From NCBI GenBank assembly GCA_016720545.1, contig JADKKK010000012.1, positions 1 to 64,000 of the forward strand: a DNA stretch of 64,000 nucleotides, in the 5' to 3' direction. Position 1 is the stretch's first letter. The number at the start of each line of letters is the position of its first letter. The notes beneath the pieces are model-generated. The model was not told the origin of the DNA and did no database searches. It saw only the letters and a list, made by a program, of their open reading frames with translations. This document shows positions 25,082-36,464 of the stretch, one piece after another. The position numbers and the translations under genes were made by a program. The stretch comes from Myxococcales bacterium (GTDB taxonomy: Bacteria > Myxococcota_A > Polyangia > Polyangiales > Polyangiaceae).

Positions 25082-25564
25082 ATGCGCGCGCGAACCCCCG
25101 TGAAGCCCGCCCCGAAGAACCCCCGGCCCGCCCCGGGCCCCCGCGCGGTCGTGCGCCCGGCCGACGCCTCGTCGCCCGGCGTGGGCCACGCCGTCGCCGA
25201 GTACGTGCTGCGGCTCGACGGCGTGCGCTTCCGCGGGCACCACGGCGTCTCGGACTCGGAGCGCGCGCTGCCGCAGGATTTCCTCGTCTCCCTCGAGGTG
25301 GTCCTGCCGCTCGACGTGCTCCCCACGGGCGATCACATCGCCGACGTGTACAACTACGACCGGCTCGCGACCCTGGTGGTGCAGGAAGGCACCGAGCACC
25401 GGTGCCTGCTCCTCGAGACGCTCGCCCAGCGCGTCATCGCGCGGGTGTTGAGGGACACCCCGGCCACGCGCGTGACGGTCGCCGTCACCAAGTCGCGCCC
25501 GCCCACCCGCAGCAGCGTGGACAGCGTCACGGTCGAGCTCCGTGCGCGGCGAAGCGCGGAATAG
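25082..25564 (+). CDS. folB: Dihydroneopterin aldolase
   Basis: The 160-residue protein ends in a complete FolB domain of about 120 residues: LRLDGVRFRGHHGVSDSERALPQDFLVSLEV, VYNYDRLATLVVQ, LLLETLAQRVIARVL and VTVAVTKSRPP. The glutamate and lysine that act in the retro-aldol cleavage are present. It makes 6-hydroxymethyl-dihydropterin in the folate pathway. The N-terminal 35 residues are a Pro/Arg-rich extension not needed for the fold, so a later GTG start (at GVGHAVAEY) is possible. It is divergent from the pxp operon, about 130 bp away. No other folate gene is present. Confidence 0.85.
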   Translation: MRARTPVKPAPKNPRPAPGPRAVVRPADASSPGVGHAVAEYVLRLDGVRFRGHHGVSDSERALPQDFLVSLEVVLPLDVLPTGDHIADVYNYDRLATLVVQEGTEHRCLLLETLAQRVIARVLRDTPATRVTVAVTKSRPPTRSSVDSVTVELRARRSAE

Positions 25565-25746
25565 ATCCCCTTCTTTCGGTGGCGTGGCGGCGTCTTGTGG
25601 CGTGACCGCGAGCCGAGGATCAGGGCGCCTTCGCCGCGCGGTCGCACGCCGCGTCGTCACGCGCGCGCGAGCCACGCGACGAGGCACTTGTCGGCGTCGT
25701 CGCCGGGCGTGATGCGCGCGTCGCCCTTGTGGGCCTGCGCTCGGGT

Positions 25747-26137
25747 TCACCTGTCGAGGGTGCGGGAGAACACCGAGAACGACGTGCCCGAGCGGCCGAT
25801 GACGTCGCGCGCGTAGAAGTGTCCGCCGCTCAGCGTGACGTTCTTCTCTGCGAGGTCGAGCGACACCCTGGCGCCCCCGCCTGCCGCACCTCCGACCACC
25901 GCGGCGAGGCCGTCGAGACGATGTCGGGCGACGCCGCCGACACGACGTCGACGAGGGCGCCCCCGAGGCGGCGGGGGCGAGCACCGAGACCGCCACCGAG
26001 TCGACGTACCCGGAGACCTCGGTGCGCACCTTCGTGGTGGTGTTGCCCTCGGCGCCCGCGCTCGGGGCGAGCGTCGCGACGAGCGCGGTCAGGCACCCGG
26101 AGCGCAAGCGCGCGCGCCTGCCGCGGCTCAGTTGCAC
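25747..26137 (-). pseudogene. Decayed DUF3570 gene
   Basis: From a GTG at 26137 the frame begins like DUF3570 proteins (signal CLTALVATLAPSAGA, then KVRTEVSGYVDSVAVSVLAP). At about 25970 it must change frame to continue as LVDVVSAASPDIVSTASPRW SEVRQAG, and at about 25875 again to continue as GARVSLDLAEKNVTLSGG and DVIGRSGTSFSVFSRTLDR, where a TGA at 25747 ends it. At each jump the family normally has extra sequence, so two internal deletions plus loss of the C-terminal half are inferred. Both junctions contain GGGGGCGCC. A further in-frame-looking tail (ITPGDDADKCLVAWLARA) lies at 25657-25746. Confidence 0.6.
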
Positions 26138-26355
26138 CCGCCGCCGCCGCCGCCACCGCCGGTGGCGCCCTCATGCGCGCTGTGCAGGTGCTCCTCGCCC
26201 GCGCCCGTGAGCACGGCCGCGGTCATCGTCGGCCGCGCGAGCGCGCCGCGCTCGTGGGGTCGCACGTGCGTGCAGCCGGCGAGCGCGCCGAACACGGCCG
26301 GCGCGGCGAGCGGAACCCCGGGGAAGAGGGGCACGCGGGTTGGGTGGGGCGGCAT
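26128..26355 (-). CDS. DUF4266 small lipoprotein
   Basis: The 75-residue product has the hallmarks of DUF4266: a short signal ending in ALAGC (Cys27), the conserved THVRPHERGALARPTM segment, HLHSAHEGATGG and a poly-Gly end with a final CN. These proteins are normally encoded directly before a DUF3570 outer-membrane-type protein in a periplasmic thiol-redox or FMN-transfer gene set. Here the DUF3570 gene follows with overlap but is broken, and no ApbE-like or thioredoxin gene is adjacent. The DUF4266 reading frame itself is intact. Confidence 0.7.
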   Translation of the reverse strand: MPPHPTRVPLFPGVPLAAPAVFGALAGCTHVRPHERGALARPTMTAAVLTGAGEEHLHSAHEGATGGGGGGGGCN

Positions 26356-26513
26356 GGGTTGGACGTGGCACGCGCGGGCAAAATAGATCACGGACGGCGT
26401 GATCTTTGTCTGCCCGAGCGCGCCAGCGTCGACCTCGCGTGGCGGCCGGGCGGCGCAGAGGCTGGCGCGCCCGCGCCACCCCGCGACGACGGAGCCGCGC
26501 TCGCCTTGGCGCC

Positions 26514-28091
26514 CTACTCCGGGAGGCCCGTGCCGTAGACCGCGCTCGTGAAGAGGGTCTCGAAGCTCTGGCCGAGCTCCGACTCGAGCTCCTTCTGGAG
26601 CATCTCGGTCGTCACGGCCTTGTGCTTGTGGCGCGTGAACCAGCCCTTCAGGAACGCGTCGAACTTCTCGCGCCCCACGGCCTCCTCGAGGGTGCGGAGG
26701 ACCCACGCGCCCTTCACGTAGACGATGCCGTCGAAGATCTCGCGCACGTCCAGGGCGTCGTTGCGCGGCCGGAGCGCGTGCTCGGCGGCGGTCGCGCGCG
26801 CCTCGGAGAGGGTCTTGCGCCAGCGCGCGTCGGACACGGTCTTGCCGTAGACGGCCTCGAGGCTCCGGTGCGTGAGGTACTCGGTGAAGCCCTCGCTGAG
26901 CCAAAAATCCGCCCAATTCGCGATGCGCACGCCGTCGCCGCTGTAGTGGTGGCAGAGCTCGTGGAAGGCCGTGTGCCGCGCGTCGGTCGGGCTCCCCACG
27001 AAGTCGGAAGGATCGATCGCCACGACGGTAGGGTGCTCCATGCCGCCGCCGCCCCAGGTCGTCGGGACCTCCACGAAGCCGGCCTGGCCGAAGGGGAAGG
27101 GGCCGTACGTGGAGACGAGGAAGTCGAGGGCCTTCGGCGTGCCGCCGAGCACGTCGTCGCGCCGGCTCGCGTGCGCTCGCGTGACCCACGACGGCATGGG
27201 GATGCCGCCGGCCGACGTCGCGTCGGCGCGCACCCACTCGGTCGACGCCCCCACGAAGAACCCGTAGCTCGGCGTGGGCGCCAGCAGCTCGAACCGCCAC
27301 GTCTTCATGCCAGCCTCGGTGGAGACGCCCCGCTCGGTGCCGTTCGACACCACCGTGAATTGCTCGGGAAAGGTGAGCTTGGCCGTGAACATCGCGCCGT
27401 CGCGAGGCGAGTCGCGGAGCGGCAGCCACCAGCGGCCCTTGCGCGGCCAGCTTGCAGAATACATGGATGTGGGCGTGACGACGATGCCGCCGTCTTCGCG
27501 CTCGCGGTCGTCGATCTCGCGGCTCAGGACCTCGTACGCGAACGTGAGCCGGAAGCCCGTGCCGGCGCGCACCGTCTTGCCCAGCGACACCTTCACGTGG
27601 TCGCTGTCCACGGCCTGGAACGCGAGCGTGCGGGAGCCCGAGCTCACCCTCCCGAGGTGCGGCTGCGTGAAGTCGACCACGAGCGAGGTGATCGGCGCGG
27701 TCGCGACGTAGGCCGCCGTGACGGTCGCGCTGAACACGGGCGTGCGGAGCGAGCGGCCACCGACGCTGCGGGTCTCTTCGCCGCGGTAGGCGAGCGTCAC
27801 GTCGTAGCCGATGGTGTCGACGTCCGGCAGCGATCGATCGACGTCGCGCGCGGCCACTCCGTGAAACGAGATGAGCTCCTCCTCCGCGACCTCGGCGGGC
27901 TCCTCGGCCTCGGGGGCCGCGGCGCTGCACCCCGAGAGGGCGAGGCTCATCGCGAGCGCGCCCAGGCCAGCGACGAGCGCGCTCGCCGCGCGGAAGGCCG
28001 GCCGCGCGCGGCCTCGGCGGCCCGACGGCGGTGAGCCCGCGTCGAGCGGCACGGCGGGGCGATCGGCGGACAGCAGGGCGGGGAGCTTCAC
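26514..28091 (-). CDS. M1-family zinc metallopeptidase lipoprotein
   Basis: The 525-residue protein has a signal with a lipobox-like LSGC (Cys55) and a gluzincin catalytic core. The zinc site is HELCH at residues 377-381 with the third ligand Glu400 in WLSEGFTEY, at the HExxH-(18)-E spacing of the M1 family. The exopeptidase-type motif GGGGMEHP (about residues 347-353) stands where GAMEN occurs in aminopeptidases. The N-terminal beta domain is present. The C-terminal helical domain is short, ending GTGLPE. It probably trims peptides in the periplasm or outside the cell. Confidence 0.87.
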   Translation of the reverse strand: MKLPALLSADRPAVPLDAGSPPSGRRGRARPAFRAASALVAGLGALAMSLALSGCSAAAPEAEEPAEVAEEELISFHGVAARDVDRSLPDVDTIGYDVTLAYRGEETRSVGGRSLRTPVFSATVTAAYVATAPITSLVVDFTQPHLGRVSSGSRTLAFQAVDSDHVKVSLGKTVRAGTGFRLTFAYEVLSREIDDREREDGGIVVTPTSMYSASWPRKGRWWLPLRDSPRDGAMFTAKLTFPEQFTVVSNGTERGVSTEAGMKTWRFELLAPTPSYGFFVGASTEWVRADATSAGGIPMPSWVTRAHASRRDDVLGGTPKALDFLVSTYGPFPFGQAGFVEVPTTWGGGGMEHPTVVAIDPSDFVGSPTDARHTAFHELCHHYSGDGVRIANWADFWLSEGFTEYLTHRSLEAVYGKTVSDARWRKTLSEARATAAEHALRPRNDALDVREIFDGIVYVKGAWVLRTLEEAVGREKFDAFLKGWFTRHKHKAVTTEMLQKELESELGQSFETLFTSAVYGTGLPE

Positions 28092-28136
28092 AGTCCAGGC
28101 ATAGCGCCGCCGTCGTGGCGCGCAAAGAGAGATCGC

Positions 28137-29051
28137 TCAGCGCGCGGCGCCAGCGTCGGCGCCGGCCTCGCGCACGCCAGCGTCGCGCGTGAGCGGCACG
28201 CCGGCCTCGGCGTGGGCCTCCGCGAGCCGGGCGCCCACGTCGATGGCGATCGTCGCGCGCTCCCGGCGGAGCCCGATGCGCTGCGTGGCGGGCTCGATCT
28301 GCGCGAGAGCCGCGAGCAGCCGCGCGCGCGCCGGCTCGCCCACGTGGTCGAGCCCCAGGCGGAGCGCGCGCTCGGTCTCGCGCCATAGCGCCATGGCGCC
28401 CTCGGCGGCGCGGAAGACGCCGCTGCCGTAGCGCCCCCCGGGCCCCTCGCGGAAGGAGAGTTGGCGCTGGACGCAGGGCGAGTGGTCGGCACGGAGCTCG
28501 GGCGGGAGGGCCGGCTCCTTCAGGTCGAGCCCAGCGCCCACGAGAAAATACGTCGAGCACGCGCCGGGAATGCGCGTCGCGACCGCGAGCATCATGCGGC
28601 GGGCCACCGCCTCGTCTTCGGTCCGCTGCCCGACGACCGCCGCCTCGCGCGCCATGCCGCTCGCCACGACGAGGCGGAGCGCGTCGACGCCCGTCCCGCG
28701 GCCGTTCTTCAGCAGGTCGAGCCAAGCGTCGGCGCGGCCGATGGCGTAGCCGAGCCCGTCGCGTCCCACGAGGACCGCCACGGTGGCCGCGCTCGCTTGG
28801 TCGACGGGGACGGCGTGGTACCCATTCTTCGAGCCGAGCGCGGTCGCGAGCCGATCGAGGCACGCGGGGTCGAGGGTCTTCGCGGCGCCCACGGGCGCGC
28901 ACGTGGGCAGGTCCTTGGACGCCCGGGCCACGCCGGCCTCGCCCTCGAGGGCGCCGTCGCGCACGGCCGTGATGCGGCCCATTTTGCCGTCGCAGGCGCC
29001 TAGGCTCAGCGCGAGCAGGCCACACGCGACGAGGAAGTGCCAGGAGCCCAC
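28137..29051 (-). CDS. Lipoprotein of unknown function
   Basis: The 304-residue protein has the signal MGSWHFLVACGLLALSLGAC (Cys20). The body is helical and Ala/Arg-rich (AGACSTYFLVGAGLDL, EGAMALWRETERALRLGLDH) with four cysteines outside the signal. No catalytic motif or repeat is evident. The tail is Ala/Asp-rich (AGADAGAAR). It lies 45 bp upstream of the M1 peptidase gene in the same orientation, so co-expression is likely. Confidence 0.7.
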   Translation of the reverse strand: MGSWHFLVACGLLALSLGACDGKMGRITAVRDGALEGEAGVARASKDLPTCAPVGAAKTLDPACLDRLATALGSKNGYHAVPVDQASAATVAVLVGRDGLGYAIGRADAWLDLLKNGRGTGVDALRLVVASGMAREAAVVGQRTEDEAVARRMMLAVATRIPGACSTYFLVGAGLDLKEPALPPELRADHSPCVQRQLSFREGPGGRYGSGVFRAAEGAMALWRETERALRLGLDHVGEPARARLLAALAQIEPATQRIGLRRERATIAIDVGARLAEAHAEAGVPLTRDAGVREAGADAGAAR

Positions 29052-29162
29052 GCGCCAAACCGTAGCCCGACGTACCTCGAAATGCCCGAAATGAGCGACG
29101 CGCAGCGCCCGAGCTTCGGGGCTGCGCGTCGCCGGCCGCCACGCGGCGGCGTGGTCGCGTGG

Positions 29163-31016
<1,854 letters not shown>

Positions 31017-31167
31017 GGTCGGCTCCTTCGATGGGTGGCGGTGCGGGGGACGGGGGCGCTTTGCTGAGGGGGTTACGCCAGAGCTGCGGCGCGAGCGCCG
31101 GAGAGTCGTGCGCTTTGCGCGCCGCGGCGTGGGGGATCCTGGAGGCAATGGGCGGGTGCGTCAAGAA

Positions 31168-31181
31168 TGAATGAGCATTCA
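31168..31181. promoter_or_regulatory. TGAATG-AG-CATTCA palindrome, putative TetR-type operator
   Basis: A perfect dyad with 6-bp arms and a 2-bp centre lies 152 bp upstream of the acyl-CoA dehydrogenase start in an AT-richer pocket. TetR-family regulators of lipid catabolism commonly bind such short palindromes. The candidate repressor gene is not in the window. Confidence 0.45.
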
Positions 31182-31565
31182 GTGTCCGAAACGCGAGGGA
31201 CCGGCGCCGGTGAGGCCTCGGAGCGGCAGGGCGGCGCGGGCCGCGACACGAACGCCCGACCCGCCCCCTACGCGGACGCGGTGACTCGGCCCGCGCGCTG
31301 CGTTTTCACGCTTGGCACGCGCGCTGCTTGAGAGGCCTCAGGGCCTCGGCCCGCTTTGGCTTGTCTTGTTGCCGGTTCCGGCGCTTCGCTTTCGCTGAGG
31401 TGCGCTACTCCCGGCGCGCCGAGGCGCTGCTTCCTTGGGCTAAGAGCCCCTCTCCCGCGCCCGCGGAGAGAGGGGTTTCGTCTTCGTAGCCCGCGCGCGC
31501 GCGCGGCAAGCCCAGGGAGCCCTGGCCCGCGCGGGTCGAGCACGCACGCAGCTCGCGGTCTGCGC
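31182..31565. other. Intergenic region without a supported gene
   Basis: Between the palindrome and the glycosyltransferase stop no frame shows real coding bias. The region contains a GAGGCC-TCAG-GGCCTC dyad near 31331 and the strong hairpin at 31447-31475. Confidence 0.4.
31447..31475 (+). terminator. GC-rich hairpin followed by TTTCGTCTT
   Basis: CCCCTCTC pairs with GAGAGGGG, extended by a CCGCG/CGCGG core with one bulge, and is followed by a T-rich stretch on the plus strand. It lies downstream of the glycosyltransferase gene, which ends at 31566 on the minus strand, and could stop transcription in either direction. Confidence 0.5.
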
Positions 31566-34500
31566 TCAGAACTCGGCGCGGACGGTCACGAACTTGTTGT
31601 TCACGGTCTTGTCCGTGAGCTCCTTGTACGTCTTCGCGCCTGCCTCGGTTCGCAGGCCGCCGAGGCGACCCGGCTCGGTGACGAAGAACATGACGTTCAC
31701 GCCCTTGTCGCGCTGCTCCTTCACCCACTTGGTGAACGGCGCGCCGGAGGAGACGAACGCGGGGACGCGGTTCGACGTGTAGAAGTTCTCGCCCTTCCAG
31801 TTCATCTGGTAGGCCACGAGCGGCTCGTTCGGCGAGGAGCGGGCCTTGTAGTACGCCTCGATGACCTCGCGCTGGCCCCAGTGGGGCGCGGTCTTCACCA
31901 TGTAGACGTCCACGCCCCAGGCGCCGAAGACCAGCCCGAGCGCCACGAACAGGCTCACCGCGTGCGCCCGCATGCGCTTCACCGCGAAGAGCATCGACGC
32001 GAGGATCGCGATCGCCGCGAACGCGCGGAGCGCCGCCGAGAAGTCGAGGTGATCGGGCCAGGTGCGGCGATAGTTGTACGTGAAGAGCTGGAGCAGGCGG
32101 ATCGCGCCCGGCTGGTCGGCGCCGAACGGCTTCGTGCCGAGGTCGCGCCCGACGAGCACGAGGAGCAGCGCGCCAGCCACCGCCGCGGTCGCGATCATGA
32201 GCGCCTCGTGGGGCGCCCGGATAGAGGCCGCGTCTTCGGGCTCCACGGAGAGCCCGCCGCGGTACGGGGTCTTGTCGTCGCGGACCACCGCGCGCGGCGC
32301 CTCGTCCTCGTCGCTCGCGGGGCGGCTCCAGACGGCGATGGTCGCCCCCACGACCACGAGCCCGAAGACCACCATCGCGGCGCCCACGAACATCGAGGGC
32401 TCGGCGAGCTCGCTCTGTGTGGCCCCGAGCTTCGTGCCGAGCACCGAGCCCGGGAAGAAGCGCGACACGCCGTAGACCAGCGCCGCCGCGCCCACGAGCA
32501 TGCCAGCGCCGTACGGGAGCACACGGTCTCGGCGCGCCCACGCGGTGCGGCGCATCGCGTCGTCGAGGGCCACGCCGATGAGCATCGCCGCCGGCGGCAC
32601 CGCCGGGAAGATGTAGTGGTGGAACTTCGTGCCCATGAACGTGAACAGCGCGAAGGCGAACACGAACCACATGACGAGGAAGATCGAGGCGTCGCCGCGC
32701 CCCTCGTCGGCCGAGTCACTGCGCCGCAGCCAATACATCAGACCTAGAGGCGCGAGGCCCGTCCACGGGAAGAGCGCGTAGCCGAGCTGCCAAAGGTAGA
32801 AGCGGATCGACGTGTCGTCGCCCTCGTTCGTGTCGTGCACGTGCGAGAAGGCGCGGTTGAACATGTCGTGGAAGAACAGGCGATCGGTGAACGGCGAGCC
32901 GTGCCGGATGTACATGGCGACGAACCACGGCGCCGCGACGGTGGCGAGCACGAGCAGGCCGCTCCACAGCTCGAGCTTCGTGATCTCCGACCAGCGCTTC
33001 TTCGTGGCGACGTACGCGAACGCGCACACGCCGGGCAGGATGAAGCCCGCGGGTCCCTTGCCCATCGTGGCGATCGCGGCGAAGAACCAAGCGCCAATGT
33101 AGAAGAGCCGGCGCGTGCGGCGCTCCCCCCAGTTCAGGTAGAGGAGGCCCGAGAGCAGCGCGAGCCACACCGTGCCCTGCACCGACGGCTCCACGCTGCC
33201 GAAGAACCGGAGCATGGAGGGGCCGAAGCCCGTGGGGTTCGACGGCAGGCCGCGCGGGATGCTGGCCGGCACGGCCGCGTGGCAGGCCTCGTTCCCCGGG
33301 AGCCCGCAGTTCAGCGCCGAGCCCGCCCGGAACTCGTCGAGGTGGAGCCGGAAGCCCTTGGCGCCGCTCCCGTAGAGCACGAGCTCCACGTTGCGCGTGA
33401 GCAGGTACACGATCTGAGGCAGCGCGCAGATCAGGATCACCCCAAAGAGCAGGTGAAACCCCGAGAGGCGCAGCTTGCGGCCGAACGCGTCGACCTCGTA
33501 GAGGCGCGCGCGCTCTCCCTCCGAAGTGTTCAGGCCGAGCAGCAAGAGGCCCATCGCGGCGGTCATGGCCGACACGAAGGGCATGTCGGTCATGGTCTGG
33601 TGCGCGAGGAAGAACCAGTCCGGCATGGTCACCAGCACCACGCCCCCGAGCAGCCCCGCGCGCCGGCCGAACACCTTCGCGACGCCCTTGTAGACCACGT
33701 ACTGCGCGAGGATGGTCATGAGCACGTTCGGCGCGCGCACGACCCACTCGGGGTGGGCGAAGCCGCCCTGCATCATCTGGTCGGCCTGGTAGTGCGTGCC
33801 GAGCGCGGACATCGCCAGCGACTGGATCCAGAAGTTAAGGATGGGCTTCGACCAGAACCAGCCGTCTTGCGCCCACCAGAGCGAAATCCAGTCGTCGCGC
33901 GCGAGGATCTCGCGGGCCACCTCGCCGTAGTGGGTCTCCCAGGGATCCCAAAGCGAGAAGACGCCCATCGCGGGGAAATAGAGCAGGGCCCCGGCGAGCA
34001 CGACCCAGAAGCCGTGGCGCTTCAGCAGCGGGCGGTCTTGGTCGAGCTCGTCCTTCGCGTACGGGCCGAGCACTACGCCGGCCTTGAAGACGCTGGCGAC
34101 GAACGCGATGAACGTGGCGGTGACCACGATGCCCCAGCCCCACTGCGGGCCGAAGGTGTTGGCCTGGGCGAGGCTGAGCGAGCCCGCGAACGCGCAGAAC
34201 GACCCGACGGTCGCGGCGAGCGGGACCGCGAGGGCGCCGAACGCGCTGCGGTGGACCACGCGCTCTTCGGGGTCGTCGAACGAGCCCAGCAGGTCCATGA
34301 CGCCGAACGCGGCGACGCACGCGAAGACCACCCCGAGCGGCACGCCGAGGCGCCACTGGGCGTTCTTCGCCATGAGAAAGAAGAGCCCGAAGCCGCCGGC
34401 CAGCACGAGGCCAAGGGCCTGAACGCGCAGAGGATTTCCGCGGCGCTTCTCGGGCTGGGGAGCGTCAGCGTCGGGCGCGTCGGCCTTGGGCGCCTCGACC

Positions 34501-34721
34501 GAAGCGGCGTCGGCCCCTGCCGCTTCTGGCGCGGCCTGCGCGTCGGCCTTCGGCGCCTCGACCGGGGCGGCGTACGCCTGCGCGTCGACGGTCGGCGGCG
34601 TGGACCTCGGCCCCGCCTCGGACGGCTCGGCGGTCACCGGGGGCTGGGCCTCGGGCGCGGGCGGATCGTTCGCCGGATCGGCGGGGGAGGGCGCGTCGTC
34701 TTTGTTCGGGGGTTCGCTCAT
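31566..34721 (-). CDS. GT39/ArnT-type membrane glycosyltransferase
   Basis: The 1051-residue polytopic protein has an N-terminal Pro/Ala/Glu-rich cytosolic tail of about 95 residues, then many membrane segments. The conserved first loop of the PMT/ArnT superfamily is clear: WDPWETHYGEVAREILARDD followed by SKPILNFWIQSLAM, with the DxE-like catalytic acids in that loop. FHHYIFPAVPPAAMLIG is another superfamily feature. Such enzymes transfer a sugar from a polyprenyl-phosphate carrier to lipid A or proteins in the periplasm. The last 300 residues form extra membrane helices and a small soluble domain, longer than in ArnT. Substrate and acceptor are unknown. Confidence 0.85.
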   Translation of the reverse strand: MSEPPNKDDAPSPADPANDPPAPEAQPPVTAEPSEAGPRSTPPTVDAQAYAAPVEAPKADAQAAPEAAGADAASVEAPKADAPDADAPQPEKRRGNPLRVQALGLVLAGGFGLFFLMAKNAQWRLGVPLGVVFACVAAFGVMDLLGSFDDPEERVVHRSAFGALAVPLAATVGSFCAFAGSLSLAQANTFGPQWGWGIVVTATFIAFVASVFKAGVVLGPYAKDELDQDRPLLKRHGFWVVLAGALLYFPAMGVFSLWDPWETHYGEVAREILARDDWISLWWAQDGWFWSKPILNFWIQSLAMSALGTHYQADQMMQGGFAHPEWVVRAPNVLMTILAQYVVYKGVAKVFGRRAGLLGGVVLVTMPDWFFLAHQTMTDMPFVSAMTAAMGLLLLGLNTSEGERARLYEVDAFGRKLRLSGFHLLFGVILICALPQIVYLLTRNVELVLYGSGAKGFRLHLDEFRAGSALNCGLPGNEACHAAVPASIPRGLPSNPTGFGPSMLRFFGSVEPSVQGTVWLALLSGLLYLNWGERRTRRLFYIGAWFFAAIATMGKGPAGFILPGVCAFAYVATKKRWSEITKLELWSGLLVLATVAAPWFVAMYIRHGSPFTDRLFFHDMFNRAFSHVHDTNEGDDTSIRFYLWQLGYALFPWTGLAPLGLMYWLRRSDSADEGRGDASIFLVMWFVFAFALFTFMGTKFHHYIFPAVPPAAMLIGVALDDAMRRTAWARRDRVLPYGAGMLVGAAALVYGVSRFFPGSVLGTKLGATQSELAEPSMFVGAAMVVFGLVVVGATIAVWSRPASDEDEAPRAVVRDDKTPYRGGLSVEPEDAASIRAPHEALMIATAAVAGALLLVLVGRDLGTKPFGADQPGAIRLLQLFTYNYRRTWPDHLDFSAALRAFAAIAILASMLFAVKRMRAHAVSLFVALGLVFGAWGVDVYMVKTAPHWGQREVIEAYYKARSSPNEPLVAYQMNWKGENFYTSNRVPAFVSSGAPFTKWVKEQRDKGVNVMFFVTEPGRLGGLRTEAGAKTYKELTDKTVNNKFVTVRAEF

Positions 34722-34997
34722 GGCCGGCTCAAGCGCAAGATCCGCACGGGATTAGCAACTTTGGGAGCGCCGGGCTATCGGTTTGCCTCGGGGCCGCCAT
34801 TTGCCCGCGCCGCGCGTCGAGGCGGTGGAGCGGGGCGTTCCCTCGGGGCGCGGGCGGGCCGCGCGGGCGTCGTGCGCCGGTCGCGCCCGCCGCGACGAGG
34901 CGTCGCCGCGCTGAAAATCGTGCGCTCGCGGTGGCCCTGATGCAGACTTCGCGCGCGCAGCGCGGAGGGGGCCCGCAGGTCCCTTGGAGGTCGAGCA

Positions 34998-36464
34998 ATG
35001 AGACGTGTCGCCGTCGTGGTTCCGGTCCTGCTCGTCGGGCTCGTGTTGGCCGGCTGTCCGCAGTTTCCCTCGGCGTGCGACTACGGCGGGTGTGGCGACG
35101 GCGGCCTCGCCGACGGCGCGACGCTCCCTGGCGAGGGCGGTGTGGATGGCGGTGTGGACGCGCCGCCGCCGCCCGGGTGCGACACCGTGACCGACCCGAC
35201 GAAGAACCCCGAGAAGTGCCTGGTGGACGGATTCGGCGTGTACGTGTCGCCCACGGGGAGCGACGCCGATCCTGGCACAAAGGCCAAACCTTTCAGGACG
35301 TTGGCCAAGGCGCTGGAGACGGGCCGGCAGCGGATTGTGGTGTGCGATGGCCAGTACGACGTGGGGGCCACGCTGACGCGGGACGTGGAGGTGTACGGCG
35401 GGGTGGCGTGCACGTTCGACAAGGCAGGCCCCAGGGCGCGGCTGGTGGGGCTGGCGGGGAACGAGGCGGCGGTGAGCGTGGAGGCAGGCCGGGTGCGGCT
35501 GACCGACGTGGACCTCACGGGCCCGACGAGCGGGCCGGGCGCGAGCTCGATCGGCCTGCGAGTGAGCGGTGCCACCACGGTGGTGGAGGCGGTGCGGAGC
35601 GTGGTGCGCGGCGGGGCGGCGGGCGCCGGACCGGACGGGACGCTGGCGGCGTTCACCCTGGAGCCGCGAGCGACCCCGGGAAACGCGGCGATGGGAGCGA
35701 ACGGCGGCGGGCTCGCGATGCACTCGTGCCCAAGTGGGACGAGCGGCGGCACGGGCGGTCGAGGTGGTCTCGGCACGGCGGGCTCCGAAGAGCCCGGAAT
35801 CGCCGGAGGCCCAAGCGGGACGGGCGGCGCGGGTGGCACGATCGCCGAGTGCGCTGGCGGGCAGGGCGGGCGGCCTGGTGCCTCTGCCGGAGATCGCGGA
35901 CCGGGCGAGGGCGCCAAGAGCGTGGGGGCCCTCACGAGCAACGCCTGGGCGCCCGGCAAGGGGGCGAGCGGCCTGCCGGGCGAGCCCGGACGGGGAGGAG
36001 GAGGCGGCGCAGGACGCGGCGCGGGAGGTGGCGGCGGAGGCGGAGCCGGAGGCTGCGGCGGCGCCGGTGGAGGAGGCGGAGCGGGAGGTGGCGCGAGCTT
36101 CGCGCTGCTCTCGCTGGGCGCGACCGTGAACCTGGTGTCGACGGAGCTGGTGTCGGGGAAGGCCGGCGCCGGAGGCAAAGGCGCCGCGGGCCAACCGGGG
36201 CAACGCGGCGGCGCGGCGGGGGTGCCAGTGCCCGACGGCTGCTCGGGCGGCGTTGGGGGCGACGGCGGAGGCGGCGGAGCAGGTGGTGGCGGCGCGGGAG
36301 GCGTGAGCGTGGCGCTCGCGTTCGCAGGCAAGAAGCCCACGACCGACCCGGCCACCAAGCTCACGGCCGACGCGACCAACGCGGGCGCGGCCGGCGCAGG
36401 CGGCGCGCCGGGCACGAACGACGGAGCGGCCGGCCAAGCGCTGCCCGCGCTGGAGCTGAAGTAG
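34998..36464 (+). CDS. Glycine-rich lipoprotein with DUF1565-like segment
   Basis: The 488-residue protein has the lipobox LAGC (Cys20) and a ribosome-binding site (GGAGG, spacing 7-8) before the ATG. The segment YVSPTGSDADPGTKAKPFRTLAKAL is the start of DUF1565-type parallel beta-helix proteins. A beta-helix-like region (VEVYGGVACTF, VRLTDVDLTG) extends to about residue 215. About 200 residues of Gly/Ala-rich repeats follow (GGAGGCGG, GGGGGAGG) and then a short end domain. It is probably a surface-exposed protein. The Gly-rich array gives long open frames on the other strand, which are rejected. Confidence 0.75.
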   Translation: MRRVAVVVPVLLVGLVLAGCPQFPSACDYGGCGDGGLADGATLPGEGGVDGGVDAPPPPGCDTVTDPTKNPEKCLVDGFGVYVSPTGSDADPGTKAKPFRTLAKALETGRQRIVVCDGQYDVGATLTRDVEVYGGVACTFDKAGPRARLVGLAGNEAAVSVEAGRVRLTDVDLTGPTSGPGASSIGLRVSGATTVVEAVRSVVRGGAAGAGPDGTLAAFTLEPRATPGNAAMGANGGGLAMHSCPSGTSGGTGGRGGLGTAGSEEPGIAGGPSGTGGAGGTIAECAGGQGGRPGASAGDRGPGEGAKSVGALTSNAWAPGKGASGLPGEPGRGGGGGAGRGAGGGGGGGAGGCGGAGGGGGAGGGASFALLSLGATVNLVSTELVSGKAGAGGKGAAGQPGQRGGAAGVPVPDGCSGGVGGDGGGGGAGGGGAGGVSVALAFAGKKPTTDPATKLTADATNAGAAGAGGAPGTNDGAAGQALPALELK

